DNA of 62,000 nt from Apostichopus japonicus (lineage: Eukaryota > Echinodermata > Holothuroidea > Aspidochirotida > Stichopodidae): positions 11,830,001-11,892,000 of the forward strand of contig NC_092563.1 of NCBI RefSeq assembly GCF_037975245.1, read 5' to 3'. Positions 1 through 15,525 of the stretch are shown here, piece after piece. The stretch's first letter is position 1. Every line of letters starts with the position of its first letter. The notes under the pieces were generated by a model. The model searched no databases. It saw nothing but the letters and a program-made list of their open reading frames with translations, and was not told the DNA's origin. Made by a program: the position numbers and the translations under genes.

Positions 1-150
1 AATCTGACAACGTACACCAAACATTTTTTTGTGGAGGCAAGCCAAGCCGTAATTATGATATGAATGTGAAGCAAGTAATATGACAGATATATAATTAATT
101 CAACACAACAGACAAATTCCACTTCACGACCGATTTCGCCGCGGGCCTTT

Positions 151-473
<323 letters not shown>

Positions 474-642
474 ATATACGAGCCATGTCCCTTCGCAAAA
501 GAACCAGTGGTTTTTTTATGGGGATATACATTAACATAAATCCCTTAACCCCGCCCCCCCCCTCCGCTCTCTCCGCTCTCCCCTCAATTATGAAATAGTG
601 AAGAAGTTTATGCAGGCTGATTAAGAAAGACGTTTTACACAT

Positions 643-3600
643 AAGTCTATAGACCCTATTTTAAAAGAAACTTTATCCTTGAGTTTGGTACATGCACTTG
701 TTATATGACGGTCAGTAAGTAGAGTTACAGCTGGAGGGCCCCAAAACAATAATTCTCGATTTCAAGGCGGCAAACAGGGCGGACAGCTCAATTTCAGCCT
801 AAACAACATGGCATGTGTACCGATTTCAGTTGCACTATCTAAAAGGTACATTAATTCCCATCGGATGCGAGCATGTTATATGGTTTGGAATGAAAGTGGC
901 TTGTTTATCGGTGATGCTGATTATTAATGTAGTTTTAGAATCAGTAATGCTCGTTCCTTGCAGATATTTGCTCATTACGAAAATAACCGTTCTGATAAAA
1001 TTAACTTCAATTTGCAGTCGCCAGCTCCGGATAGTCTTAATAAACTTGTCTTCGAAGTTGAGAAACAGGGATCAATAAGTAACAAAGACGCGATTTTATT
1101 GACTCAGCTTATGGTTTTTATACCAGGATTTATGCCATCCTTATTATGAAAGACAGAGCAGCCCCGAGGTGAATAAAAACAAATCACTATTGTATTTCAT
1201 AATTAAAATGAATAGTATGGTCATCGTAAATTCGTGCTTTTGAAGGAAGCCTCGACGAAGGTCTTCAAGCTGCTTCAAATTTCAAGTTCCCGTATGTCAA
1301 ACCTAAAAATGTGTAACTTGTGTAATATCACAAAGTAAATGTCAGTATGACACAATTCAAATAGAATCCAAAGGAAATTGATGAGTTACGATATCTACGA
1401 TTCAAGAGCGCTGAAAAATGTTGGGAAGCTGAAATATATATATATATATATATATATATATTACGTAATTTATGTCCCAAGTTTAGGCGTGTTGCTTTGG
1501 GACAAAATACATGGAACATGTATATTAACTTAAATTGCTCTCATTTATTACATAAACATAATTAATAATTGATAGCAGGTCGACAACCTGATGTTCACGA
1601 GTAATACTTATATACGAAGTACTTATACTTGTAGCATCAACAACCTCACTTATCCTGCCATATTAAGTGTAATGTGAAAGATGTTCGTTCTTCAACAACC
1701 CCTGTTATAAGGCCTCGTTTCACGGAATTACAAATCCGATCTAAAACACAATAGGGTTAGATGCCAGTGGCCATTCACTTTAACGGCCTCCACATGACCT
1801 CTCTTACAGAAAGCTCACCCTAATAGATCAAGAACGGTTATCATCTAACTTCGAAGCCATATTCACCAATAAAGAATCTCATCTCAGCACAATTCTACCA
1901 AATAATTGGGCCTCAATAATAGAAAAGAATTCAATTCTTATAAAAAAGATCACCCGTTTTAAGCATCACATGACTTGTGTTTGCCGCCTTTTCGTATACC
2001 ATTCCTGATTTTCTTGCCATTTACCATTATTAACTAGGAGCTCTATAAGCATCAGCCTTTTTTCCTATTGATAATATGATTTAATATATGTTGTATTATT
2101 CGTTTACATTTTTACTAACGGAGGTTGAAATAAAAGAGCTCTCAAAATATATGTTTGTTTTTTCATATTTGTATGCAAAGGAAGACCCTAATGTGGGTTT
2201 TTAGTTTTCTTAGTTTTACTTGACTTTTACTTTATATATAACTATGTGTTTGCGATCCCCGTATCAGACGGCACTTTTCTCCTACATTTGCGGCGATCCT
2301 CTTGGATAAGATAGTTCTCCTACCGATGGAAAATAAGAAGGATGTATTCTATTTATCTTATTTTACCAAGACCGCCCCCACAAATGCAACATAAATACCA
2401 TTTTTTTAGTAATATATATATATATATTATTGTTAAAACATTCACGCAGCTACTAGTGCAAGACCAGTTTAAAATTAAGGTAAACCCGGGAAACTCGTTA
2501 AAACATCAGGGCTCTATTTGTCTGCATAAGCCCACTGATTACTGCATTATGCTCATCTAAAGTTTAAATGAAACGCTATAGGTCAAACGCAACTGATGGT
2601 CCTTGATGACAATTTAAGTTTCTCATAATAAGTATTGTCTTGAGTCAAAACTAGTATTTAATAACGCAAAGAAAACATGAGGCCGGCTCACATAACCAAA
2701 ATCTGAAAGGTGTGTTTTAACTGGTTTTGCTTTGAGTAATACTTTTCTAAGTTCTGATGCCCATCAAATTAAATGTGTGGATACATAATCAACCTTGAAC
2801 GATATTTTATGCTCGCGACAGAATGTCTTCAAGTTGATTGCAATGAAGTGGACCGATAGTGTCTTGTTGTTTACATAAGAATTATAACTTAAAGAAAATG
2901 ATTGAAATCGTTATCCGTTACGTCATTATTATGGTCTACTGACAGAGAGAAACAACAGAGAAATATAAAAAAAAGAAAATTGATATCCTATCGCACAAAT
3001 TATGCATATGTTGTTTATTCAGTTTTGAATTAATGGAGTTGTTTTGACATATAAGCGACATCTGTCAAACAGCCACGTATTGTTCTGTCCTGTCAAATCA
3101 GCCCATGGCAGGTCCAATTGACGGTATATTCTCAAACAGTTTGATAATCTTCCAAGTGATGTAAGCAAAACCGCTTGTATCAATCAAAATGATTGAACAT
3201 TTAATAAACTGCGTCGAGGTTTATAGGGACACGTCAAATATCAGCCGATGTTAATGGCCGAAAGGTTACGGCGGGATAGTTCAATGGCATTACCAGGCCC
3301 CTAATGCAATCAAGAAATTCTGCTAGCAGAAAAATCTCATTTTGCTAATCAAAGATGTTTCTGCTTAGATTTAGCTTAGGGCACTGGGGCGACTTAAAGT
3401 ATACCGAGGCTGAATGAAGGATGTTGTTTTAATGCAATATGATGAACGGAAATTTCACAAGAATAATAAGGTTCAGATAACGACTAAACTCATATCTTTG
3501 TATACCACATTCTGATGGGTATAGTTATAAACAATTTGACATTTACATTCATGCATACCGTATTTCAAGATGTTTCACAATGTGAGTTTCATTCAGTTTA

Positions 3601-3906
3601 GCTTCAGAACAATTAAATTTGAAACAGTTCTCTGATATTAATTAGGGACTTTAACAACACTAACGATCGTTATTCATAAAGAAAACATGATACACATTGC
3701 AATTGATCAAACATGTTTTTTACCTACCACATGCAGGTTACAGATACATCACGGTTGTTAACATTTCATTGAACTACCATTAATGATTAAAAACAAGCAA
3801 GTGGGAAACTGCAACATTCTTTATTTTTGACTGCAGTCAAGCTAGTTTACTACGTTGCTGTGTCCATCGCGAATGCCATGTACAGCAATAACTGCACTCA
3901 AAATCA
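643..3906. other. AT-rich sequence with no supported gene
   Basis: Apart from short (AT)n runs near 1434-1460 and 2413-2428, nothing organised is visible. A possible exon-like stretch after CCTTGCAG at about 963 has no recognisable product. Confidence 0.6.
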
Positions 3907-3908
3907 AA

Positions 3909-4041
<133 letters not shown>

Positions 4042-4112
4042 TTACATATTTTACTAAATTCGGCGCTAGTGTGCAAATCAATGGGGAATTCGCCCAACCG
4101 TCGAGTTTAGCC

Positions 4113-6564
<2,452 letters not shown>

Positions 6565-6565
6565 T

Positions 6566-6587
6566 GTACTACTACTGCTACTACTGT

Positions 6588-6635
<48 letters not shown>

Positions 6636-7105
6636 AACTACTACTACTACTACTTCTACTACTACTACTGCTGCTGCTAATACTGCTACTACTGCTACTA
6701 TTGCTACTACTACTACTACTTCTACTACTACGACGACGACGAATGCTACTACAACTACTACTATTACTACTACTACTACTACTACTGATACTACTGATAC
6801 TACTACTACTACTACTTCTACTACTACTACTACTACGACGACGAATAATACAACTACTACTACTAGTACTACTACTACTAGTTTTTGTAGTAGAAGTAGT
6901 AGTACTACTAGTAGTAGTTATAGTAGTAGTAATAGTTGTTTAAGTACTAGTACTATAGCATCAGTACGAACACTGCTACTGTTACTAACACTGCTACTAC
7001 TGTTGCCACTACTATCATTACCACTACAGCTACTACAACTACCACTACTACCAGTAGTAGTGCTACTACTAACACTACTACTAACACTACTACAACTACT
7101 CCTAT
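6566..7105. repeat. (CTA)n microsatellite that switches to (TAG)n and back
   Basis: Degenerate CTA/ACT trinucleotides run to about 6881. The strand sense then flips to AGT/TAG at about 6887-6945, and it flips back to ACT/CTA-rich sequence until about 7105. The flip makes neighbouring parts complementary, so a long imperfect hairpin is possible. Confidence 0.9.
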
Positions 7106-7115
7106 TACGTCCACT

Positions 7116-7350
<235 letters not shown>

Positions 7351-8112
7351 CATGTGGTGTCTAATAGCAGTGAATATGTTTACCGTTTACCTAAGAAGAA
7401 TGTTTCATGAAGACATCACGCAACACGACAAAGGCTGTAAACTGACAACGCACATGTCAATTCCAGAGGGAATTTTCGCCCGAGTAAGAATAGTGTTTAA
7501 GTGCCGGGTACGCCAATCGAGTGAAGGGTAAGTTTTAATATTTAGCAACATCTTGTCTTCCTTCTATACTCTCGTCCGTGCCAATGGCCAAATCGATTCT
7601 AAACGATGATGAATTTACACCTATACTAGGGTGTACATTCTCAATGTGCATATAAATAGAATTCCATTTGATGAACAAGGACCATCACAAGGCCTGTATA
7701 TAGTCTAATGCTGTTATAGCCTCAGGACCGTAAAACGGCGAGTCTCTAACCGGTTAGTATATGATATTTGTTTCATATTAGGAAGGATGGTGGGTCTCTG
7801 AGTTTGATAATTTCTCTCATGCTAGTTGATACTAAACTCCCATAACAATGCAATGGGGAAAATTAACCAACCATCTTACTTTATATTTTCAAGGTAGAAT
7901 GTTAACAGTGTTGACACTGAAAACATTGCCATTATTAGGTCATGTAAGCAACTGTAAGTTTTCTCCATTTCAGAAAATAAACATTTTAATAAAAAATAGT
8001 GACATAACATTTTGGGGCAAATGTTGCTTGATGATGCTATATTTAGACTTGATTAAGTCTTCAACATGTTGTTATAAGTAACATGATCTCTGTTATAACT
8101 CTCAAATGGAAT
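7351..8112. other. no supported feature
   Basis: Unique AT-rich spacer between the GAT tract and the minisatellite region. I see nothing in it. Confidence 0.6.
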
Positions 8113-8235
8113 AATGGAATTTAACAATTATGCAAAAATATCTGGGCTACGAAATGATGACGTAATGATCAACGGATTTAACAATCATGTAAATATATCT
8201 GGGCGACCAAATGATGAGTATTAATCAATGGATTT
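8113..8235. repeat. two-copy direct repeat, about 65 bp, diverged
   Basis: ATTTAACAAT, ATATCTGGGC and AAATGATGA recur in the same order in two adjacent copies (about 8117 and 8178), just before the 48-bp array. Confidence 0.7.
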
Positions 8236-8259
8236 GGAAACTTGTTGACTAAAACGCAA

Positions 8260-9490
8260 GATATGTGATTCAGGTATTACAATAACATATCTCTTTAATG
8301 CTTGTTAGATTTGTTATTCAGCTATTACTTTAACATATCTCTTTAATGCTTGTTAGATTTGTTATGTAGCTATTACTTTAACATATCTCTTTAATGCTTG
8401 TTAGATTTGTTATTCAGCTATTACTATAACATATCTCTTTAATGCTTGTTAGATTTGTTATTTAGCTATTACTTTAACATATCTCTTTAATGCTTGTTAG
8501 ATTTGTTATTCAGCTATTACTATAACATATCTCTTTAATGCTTGTTAGATATGTGATTCAGGTATTACTATAACATATCTCTTTAATGCTTGTTAAATTT
8601 GTTATTTAGCTATTACTATAACATATCTCTTTAATGCTTGTTAGATTTGTTATTTAGCTATTACTATAACATATCTCTTTAATGCTTGTTAGATTTGTTA
8701 TTCAGCTATTACTATAACATATCTCTTTATTGCTTGTTAGATTTGTTATTCAGCTATTACTATAACATATCTCTTTAATGCTTGTTAAATTTGTTATTTA
8801 GCTATTACTATAACATATCTCTTTAATGCTTGTTAGATTTGTTATTCAGCTATTACTATAACATATCTCTTTATTGCTTGTTAGATTTGTTATTCAGCTA
8901 TTACTATAACATATCTCTTTAATGCTTGTTAAATTTGTTATTTAGCTATTACTATAACATATCTCTTTAATGCTTGTTAGATATGTGATTCAGCTATTAC
9001 TATAACATATCTCTTTAATGCTTGTTAGATATGTGATTCAGCTATTACTATAACATATCTCTTTAATGCTTGTTAGATTTGTTATTCAGCTATTACTATA
9101 ACATATCTCTTTAATGCTTGTTAGATTTGTTATTTAGCTATTACTTTAACATATCTCTTTATTGCTTGTTAGATATGTGATTCAGCTATTACTATAACAT
9201 ATCTCTTTAATGCTTGTTAAATTTGTTATTTAGCTATTACTATAACATATCTCTTTAATGCTTGTTAGATATGTGATTCAGCTATTACTATAACATATCT
9301 CTTTAATGCTTGTTAGATTTGTTATTCAGCTATTACTATAACATATCTCTTTAATGCTTGTTAGATTTGTTATTTAGCTATTACTTTAACATATCTCTTT
9401 AATGCTTGTTAGATATGTGATTCAGCTATTACTATAACATATCTCTTTAATGCTTGTTAGATTTGTTATTTTAGCTATTACTATAACATA
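8260..9490. repeat. 48-bp minisatellite, about 25 copies, with higher-order structure
   Basis: Units contain CATATCTCTTTAATGCTTGT and recur every 48 bp. Variants (GATATGTGATTCA against GATTTGTTATTCA or TTTA) recur in blocks: 9001-9180 and 9241-9420 are almost identical (240 bp, five units), and 8701 and 8845 start similar three-unit blocks (144 bp). Confidence 0.95.
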
Positions 9491-11211
9491 ACGGTTTCAT
9501 TCACCTTTTCTCACCAATTTATTCCTTCCGTTGCAAATAAGTGTATTAAAGCGTGGTTATTACAATGTATCGTAACATACCGAGATGACAAACAGTGCAA
9601 ATACGGGCTTTATGTTTTTTTCTTGTCATTTCGTGTGTGCAGTCCTTCATATAAGACACATGCATGGTTATAGCATAACAATTACGTAATTAAAAAGACA
9701 TTGAGTAGTGTGTTTGTATATCACATGTATGTGATGCTTATCTTGCCACTTCAACAACTGCGTTGGTTGGAGGGAAGTGTTGAATTTGATACACTCGACG
9801 GGGTTATTTAGCCAAGACAACAAGTAGGACGCAAAATAACATTGTTAAACTTAGTATTATCATTACGACAAGGTGTACTTGTATGGACCATATACAGCTA
9901 TATGGTGGGGTGAGACAGAAACGACATATGCATGGTCCCAGAATTGAAAGCATGCATCCTTCACTGACGTGAATTCAGGCAGTGCCGTATATATACAGAG
10001 AGAAGGAGCTTAGTTGAATCATGTTTATCGTTGTGTAGGTATTCAAACCCAGCAGGAAGCACGCTATACACAGCAGTGTTTCGATGAGGGAAGATTGTTA
10101 TGTTCCCACTTTCAGGAGAAAACGATTTTGGACCCTAATCTAGCTGAGATACCAACAAAACACGGGAAACGAGGAAAAATTGAATAAGAAGGTCACATAG
10201 AATATTTCATGCATCACTTTGTAAATAGTTTTTAATGAGGCACTTAATGATATTTGTTAACGTGTTACTCAATACGTTTTCTGTTTCACGTTCGTTTGTT
10301 AGTCTGATTAAATAACCGTAGTACATTCAGATATTTATTTTGAAGTGCGTTGATAGATTTATAATCAAATCAATTAGGTAATATATTTAGTGAAATGTAA
10401 TTGGTAATTGTTAAAGAAGATCTTATTCGGTTCTATAACAAAGAACATAACATATTCACTTCACGAGTTTTGTAGTTATGAAAATATATGTTATTAATTA
10501 ATCCACGCAATTTCACTCGTGGAACCGGGAATAATCATGAAGTATGTCAGTGGGTGTGCTATGTGTGTGTGTGTATTTTTATAATATCAACGACCTGACT
10601 TACATCGCATATGTCACATACGTGACTGATTAATTCAAGCCAAGATAATATTTCGTCGTATCCATAAGTTTGACAGACCACATCTGATACGGGTGTGGTA
10701 TACTTGTTACCTCTTTACCAGATGTGCTAATCTGTTGATTTTGACGAGAAGAAAAATAACCATGTTCATCATCATCATCGACGTTTTACATAAATTACTT
10801 TCCATGACAACGTGCTTTACCAATAAAATGCTACAATGTGATTTATAATTGATGTCTCAATGGTAGAATGTCTCTCCCATCACTATTCTTCAAAGTAAGA
10901 CTGCAATAGTTGCGGCGTTAGGCATGAGGGACTTCTTGCAACCTGCAATGACATCTGGCGTACTTTAAGAAATATACGTCATACTGAAAACATATACCAC
11001 AGGGTGAAAATTATAGTGATTTTGCAATGAATATGAGAGTTAAAAGGAGAGAGTACTTCAACACATTCTTGGAAGATTCTGCACAAATGACACGTTAGAT
11101 TAGACAGATATCAGAAAATCAAACATGGAACGTGTTGTTAGCACAAGCAATCTGAATATGATCAAGCTCACAACAAAAGAGTTCAAAGTTAAAGACCGAC
11201 TTTCCGGGTTT
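9491..11211. other. no supported feature
   Basis: AT-rich unique sequence with a short GT run near 10562-10574. Nothing gene-like is visible. Confidence 0.6.
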
Positions 11212-11809
11212 AGTTGGATAGACGGTGTTTTGAAAAATGTTTCGATAGGTATTATCCATCATTTACAGGCGAAGCAGGGTTATAAGTGGGATAGACGGTT
11301 TTTGTATAGTGTTTCGAACTTTCGATTGGTATTAACCATCATTTACAGCCGAGGCAGGGTTAAATGGATAGACGGCGTTATAGTGTTTCGATTGGTATTA
11401 TCCGTCATTTACAGCCGAGGCAGGGTTAAATGGGATAGACGGTGTTATAGTGTTTCGATTGGTATTATCTGTCATTTACAGGCGAGGCAGGGTTAAGTGG
11501 GATAGACGGTTTTTGCATAGTGTTTCGAACTTTCGATTGGTATTAACCATCATTTAACGGCGAAGCAGGGTTACATGGGATAGACGGTGTTTTGTACAGT
11601 GTTTCGAACTTTCGATTGCTATTATTCATCATTTACAGCCGAGGCAGTGTTCAGTGGTATAGACAGTTTATTGTACAGTGTTTCGATTTTTATTATCTGT
11701 TATTTACAGGCGAGGCAGGGTAAAGTGGGATAGACAGTTTTTGTATAGTGTTGCGATTGGTATTATCCGTTATTTACAGGCGAGGCAGGTTTTATTGAGA
11801 TAGACGGTG

Positions 11810-11814
<5 letters not shown>
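11212..11814. repeat. minisatellite of about 65-80 bp units, left part
   Basis: About nine units, each with GGGATAGACGGT, GTGTTTCGA, GGTATTAT and CATTTACAG followed by CGAGGCAGGG. Unit length varies because some copies carry an extra TTTCGAAC piece. The array stops at GTTATA (11809-11814) and resumes at 12229. Confidence 0.93.
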
Positions 11815-11874
<60 letters not shown>

Positions 11875-12193
11875 TCTGTTCAAAGTATCTCTTTCGAGAT
11901 CCGGCTTTAGGAATCACAAATGATTTTCGAGTTGGATAGCATCATGTTTGATCTCTAGAGTAGGGCAAAATATGTCACCAAAAACAGAACTAGTATTGTT
12001 CGATATAGGTGACAAACGCCTACAGTGGAATTACGATCTTCCTTACCGGTTTCGAACCTCTGGACATACAATCAGCGTCCATAGCCTAGTGGTTAGGGTG
12101 TCCGCGTACAGAGCGGGAGGCCCGTGGTTCGAATCCCGGTGGAGGTTGAAAGTTTTTTCACTGTTCTTGATTTTCCAACTCATTACGATTTTC

Positions 12194-12228
<35 letters not shown>
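11815..12228. mobile_element. composite AT-flanked insertion containing a 190-bp block and a tRNA-like SINE
   Basis: The element interrupts a minisatellite unit exactly between GACGGTGTTATA and GTGTTTC, which are contiguous in an uninterrupted unit at about 11450. From left to right it holds a (TA)n run, block A (11872-12061), tRNA-like block B (12062-12204) and another (TA)n run. TATA occurs at both borders, consistent with insertion at a TA-rich target, after which the dinucleotides expanded. A rearranged relative lies at 13770-14325. The superfamily is unknown. Confidence 0.7.
12075..12146 (+). repeat. tRNA-like sequence, probable SINE head
   Basis: The 72 nt fold approximately as a cloverleaf. 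The acceptor GCGTCCA pairs 6 of 7 with TGGAGGT; the D arm is GCCT/GGGT around AGTGGTTA; the anticodon stem TCCGC/GCGGG has loop GTACAGA; the T loop is TTCGAAT with only 3 of 5 stem pairs. TAGTGGTTAGG (A box region) and GGTTCGAATCC (B box) are clear. The damaged T stem, an atypical ACA anticodon and the repeated downstream body point to a tRNA-derived SINE rather than a working tRNA gene. Confidence 0.65.
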
Positions 12229-12231
<3 letters not shown>

Positions 12232-12345
12232 TTTCAAACTTTCGATAGGTATTCATCATTTACAGCCGAGGCAGGGTCAAGTGGGATAGATAGTTTTTTG
12301 AAGTGTTTCGATTGGTGTTATCTATCATTTACAGGCGAGGTAGGT
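12229..12345. repeat. minisatellite of about 65-80 bp units, right part
   Basis: Two further units (GTGTTTCAAACTTTCGATAG, CATTTACAGCCGAGGCAGGG) continue the array from 11212-11814 after the insertion. Confidence 0.9.
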
Positions 12346-13769
12346 AGGCTAGTAGCACCCACCCTGTCAAAAATTAGAGGCTAATGGCGAGTCTGAATTA
12401 TTCCTCACGGGAAGCAGTTCTTTTCCGTGCATAACCAAAACCACTGCATTTCTAGAATTTATACAGAATTAAGAAGAAGGCCTACTTTTCACATAAACAT
12501 TTCACAGAAAGCACTTGCAGAACTTGTCGAGGGGTTGGGGGCGGGGCGTGTAAAAGGGAGGTTAATGAATTGTGAGGGGTGGAGGGGATGGTGCCAGGAA
12601 GGTTAGATAAGCTTGTTTTCCATACGACTATTTCAATCCGAATACAAACCACTTTAGCTATATAGTTGGCATACAGTTGGCATATTAAAAACAGTACCAT
12701 AAATGGGAAAATAGTTCTCCATATACGATTATGTAAAGAAGATTATCGGTAAAATAAACGTCTACGTTATCCTTTTTAAACAGTATGTGCGTTACTGGTC
12801 CTCTGCAACGAATCTCACAGTGCTTGCAGTGCATGGGAACGATCCTACAAGCCGATGACAAATTCCCTAACATTTTATTAAACACTAAGGCGAACTTTGT
12901 CCTACTTTTCAAGTCACAAATCAAGAAAGAAATTAAACATGGTGGGACAATAACGCATGATTCGAAATTGGTTCAGGGTTATGAATTCTTACTCATACAC
13001 CAACCCATAAGGCAAAATACAACGCTACGTGGAGCTAATATGATTCACACGGGAATTATTTATATTGTACGTATGTTATCAATTCGTACGTTAGTTATCA
13101 AGCATCTTCGACAATCACATGCTGAAGGTTCTTGAATTTGTTTAAGCATGCACCTTGGTTTTAGCACTGAGTATATCGATTGCTTGGGGCAATGTATTTC
13201 CCATGGCCTCTAGTATTTCCACGTCATATCTTAATAAATTCATATCGGCAATTCAAGTTCAGAACACAACCGTCTGAAACAGTGCTTTACCTCGGGAAAC
13301 GAACATAACGACGTTCAGATACATTGCCCGGTTTGCCTCGTCAGGGAACATTCTAATGATCAAAACATATATAGAAATCCCTCGAGATATGAAGGCATAT
13401 TTCGAGTGAGTAAACCTGTTTGCACAAACACTTAGCGATTCTTCTGCAGAATGCATTAAAGCAATTATCATAATAATCATTTTCACATTATACAGACATT
13501 ACGATCGACTTTGAAATGCGTGAAAGAACACACGCGAACGTTAAAGTTAAAACACTAAGTAAGAGTAAAACTTGCAAATATAGCCTCAAAAACGTCTCTA
13601 ATGAACACATAGTTTTATTAGACATCAATGTCTTTGAAAGATCTTCCAAGATACCTTCTTCTACTACAATGCCGTCTGCACGTGCGATAATAGCAAGCAC
13701 ATACGCACATGGCATGTCTTATAACTTAGATGGGATAACAGAAACTGTGAGGGATAACAAGGTCGGGAT
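12346..13769. other. no supported feature
   Basis: Unique AT-rich sequence. Open frames up to about 115 codons show no family resemblance and no convincing splice context. Confidence 0.6.
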
Positions 13770-13803
13770 CATATATATATATATATCTATATATATATAT
13801 ATA

Positions 13804-13856
<53 letters not shown>

Positions 13857-14252
13857 TATATATACATTTATATATATATATATAGTGGTTAGGGTGTCCG
13901 CGTACAGAGCGGGAGGCCCGTGGTTCGAATCCCGGTGGAGGCTGAAAGTTTTTTCACTGTTCTTGATTTTCCTACTCATTACGATTTTCATTTATATATA
14001 TTCATTTGCCTTTGTCGTTTACCTCCATTGCATTAACATAAAGTCTGTTCAAAGTATCTCTTTCGAGATCCGGCTTTAGGAATCACAAATGATTTTCGAG
14101 TTGGATAGCATCATGTTTGATCTCTAGAGTAGGGCAAAATATGTCACCAAAAACAGAACTAGTATTGTTCGATAAAGGTGACAAACGCCTACAGTGGAAT
14201 TACGATCTTCCTTACCGGTTTCGAACCTCTAATATATATATATACGATTTTC

Positions 14253-14325
<73 letters not shown>
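13770..14325. mobile_element. rearranged second copy of the composite AT/SINE element
   Basis: After (AT)n, 13883-14000 matches block B from within the tRNA D arm onward, with about two substitutions. A 40-bp spacer follows, then 14041-14230 matches block A with one mismatch over 190 bp. A short AT run, the last piece of block B (ACGATTTTCATTTATATA) and a final AT/GT run complete it. The 5' half of the tRNA-like head is lost here. Confidence 0.75.
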
Positions 14326-14327
<2 letters not shown>

Positions 14328-14330
14328 TTG

Positions 14331-15525
14331 TATGCCAGTAATACATAAACAAACGTAAACATTTGACAGCGCGGACAAGCGATAAAATTCTCAGCCTCAA
14401 CCCCAACCTATACAACAATAACATTGGTAAATAATATAAGTATATTTCCATGAACTTTTAAGAAGACGTTATATAATACTTATGGTTACTTGCACAGACA
14501 AGATGAAGGAAAAACAAAGAAACATTAAAACATAACAGAAGTTAAAATAAAATGGAAACAATGGGATTTAGGTTCAAAACGAAGAAATAGGAAGGAATAT
14601 TAGCAAAACCTATATATACAGCTCTCGTAATTACCCTGGTTGCTTCAGTACATGATTATATCGAAACCTCATATCACTCTATCCATGTTTGTATTACATA
14701 TTTCTAGAATTCGTTCGTTCATTTTTCAAGTTGCCACAGACAGGCTTAATGATAATTTTGGATGGTTTGCGGCTAGCCATTTCTCATCTTTTCGGTTGTT
14801 GTTTTAAGGCGTATGGAGCGCCGATATAAGCCACCTTTCACGTGAAATTATTATTAAGCGTTACCGCTCAATCTTTAAACCTTCAGGAAGCTTCCAATCA
14901 CGACTTAGCGGATTTAATAGCTAAGCTTTCTAAAGTGGAAATATAAAGTAAATCCAACAAGCAAGTAGCGACCGAGAATTAAAGTAGGACGGGAGGTCAT
15001 GTTCTGTGTGTTCTCCAAGTTAACTGATTGGAATTCGTCCAATGGAGACGTGGCGAGCTATCATCTCGCATTACCGAAGGTAAACCAGTGACTCGCTAAG
15101 ATTCATTCGTGCTGCAGAATCTGATACGAGCTTATAAAATGAATAATAAAGCCTCTTGTTGCTGGTGTGATGTAATTGAAATTTTCTTAATATGTTACGA
15201 TTAATTTGTTGTTATAACCTCAAGCTGGTCACAAGTACACATGCAACATCAGCATAGATAGCTAGATAGCATCTATTAGATTCGACAATGATTGATAACG
15301 TCTTGCGTACAATTGTAATGTAATTGATTTATTTCGTCTCCTCTTTCTTACTTTGTTTCAAATGAGATGTTATGTTATGATTGTTCAGTATATGTATGCT
15401 AACAATAAACTGTGAAGTAAGCAAGACCAAGGGTTGGGGGGGAATGTTTGGTCTAATAGATCTAATAAATATGCATATCTGTGGATATCGAATGCCTCTT
15501 TTCGCGTTTTTTTATACTGACTTTC
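14331..15525. other. no supported feature
   Basis: Unique AT-rich spacer between the composite element and the next minisatellite. Confidence 0.6.

Noticed and set aside
963-1120. Possible exon after CCTTGCAG, with a 60-residue mixed-composition frame
   Set aside because: There is an acceptor-like site but no convincing donor, no neighbouring exon and no recognisable protein family.
8260-9490. CRISPR-like array of direct repeats
   Set aside because: Units are contiguous 48-bp tandem repeats with no unique spacers, in a eukaryotic context.
12075-12146. Functional tRNA gene
   Set aside because: The T stem has only 3 of 5 pairs, the anticodon would be ACA, there is no clear T-run terminator directly after it, and a second partial copy shares the downstream body, all of which fit a SINE better.
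12785-13135. 116-residue open frame on the plus strand
   Set aside because: Composition and context look random, with no known motif and no repeat or splice support.
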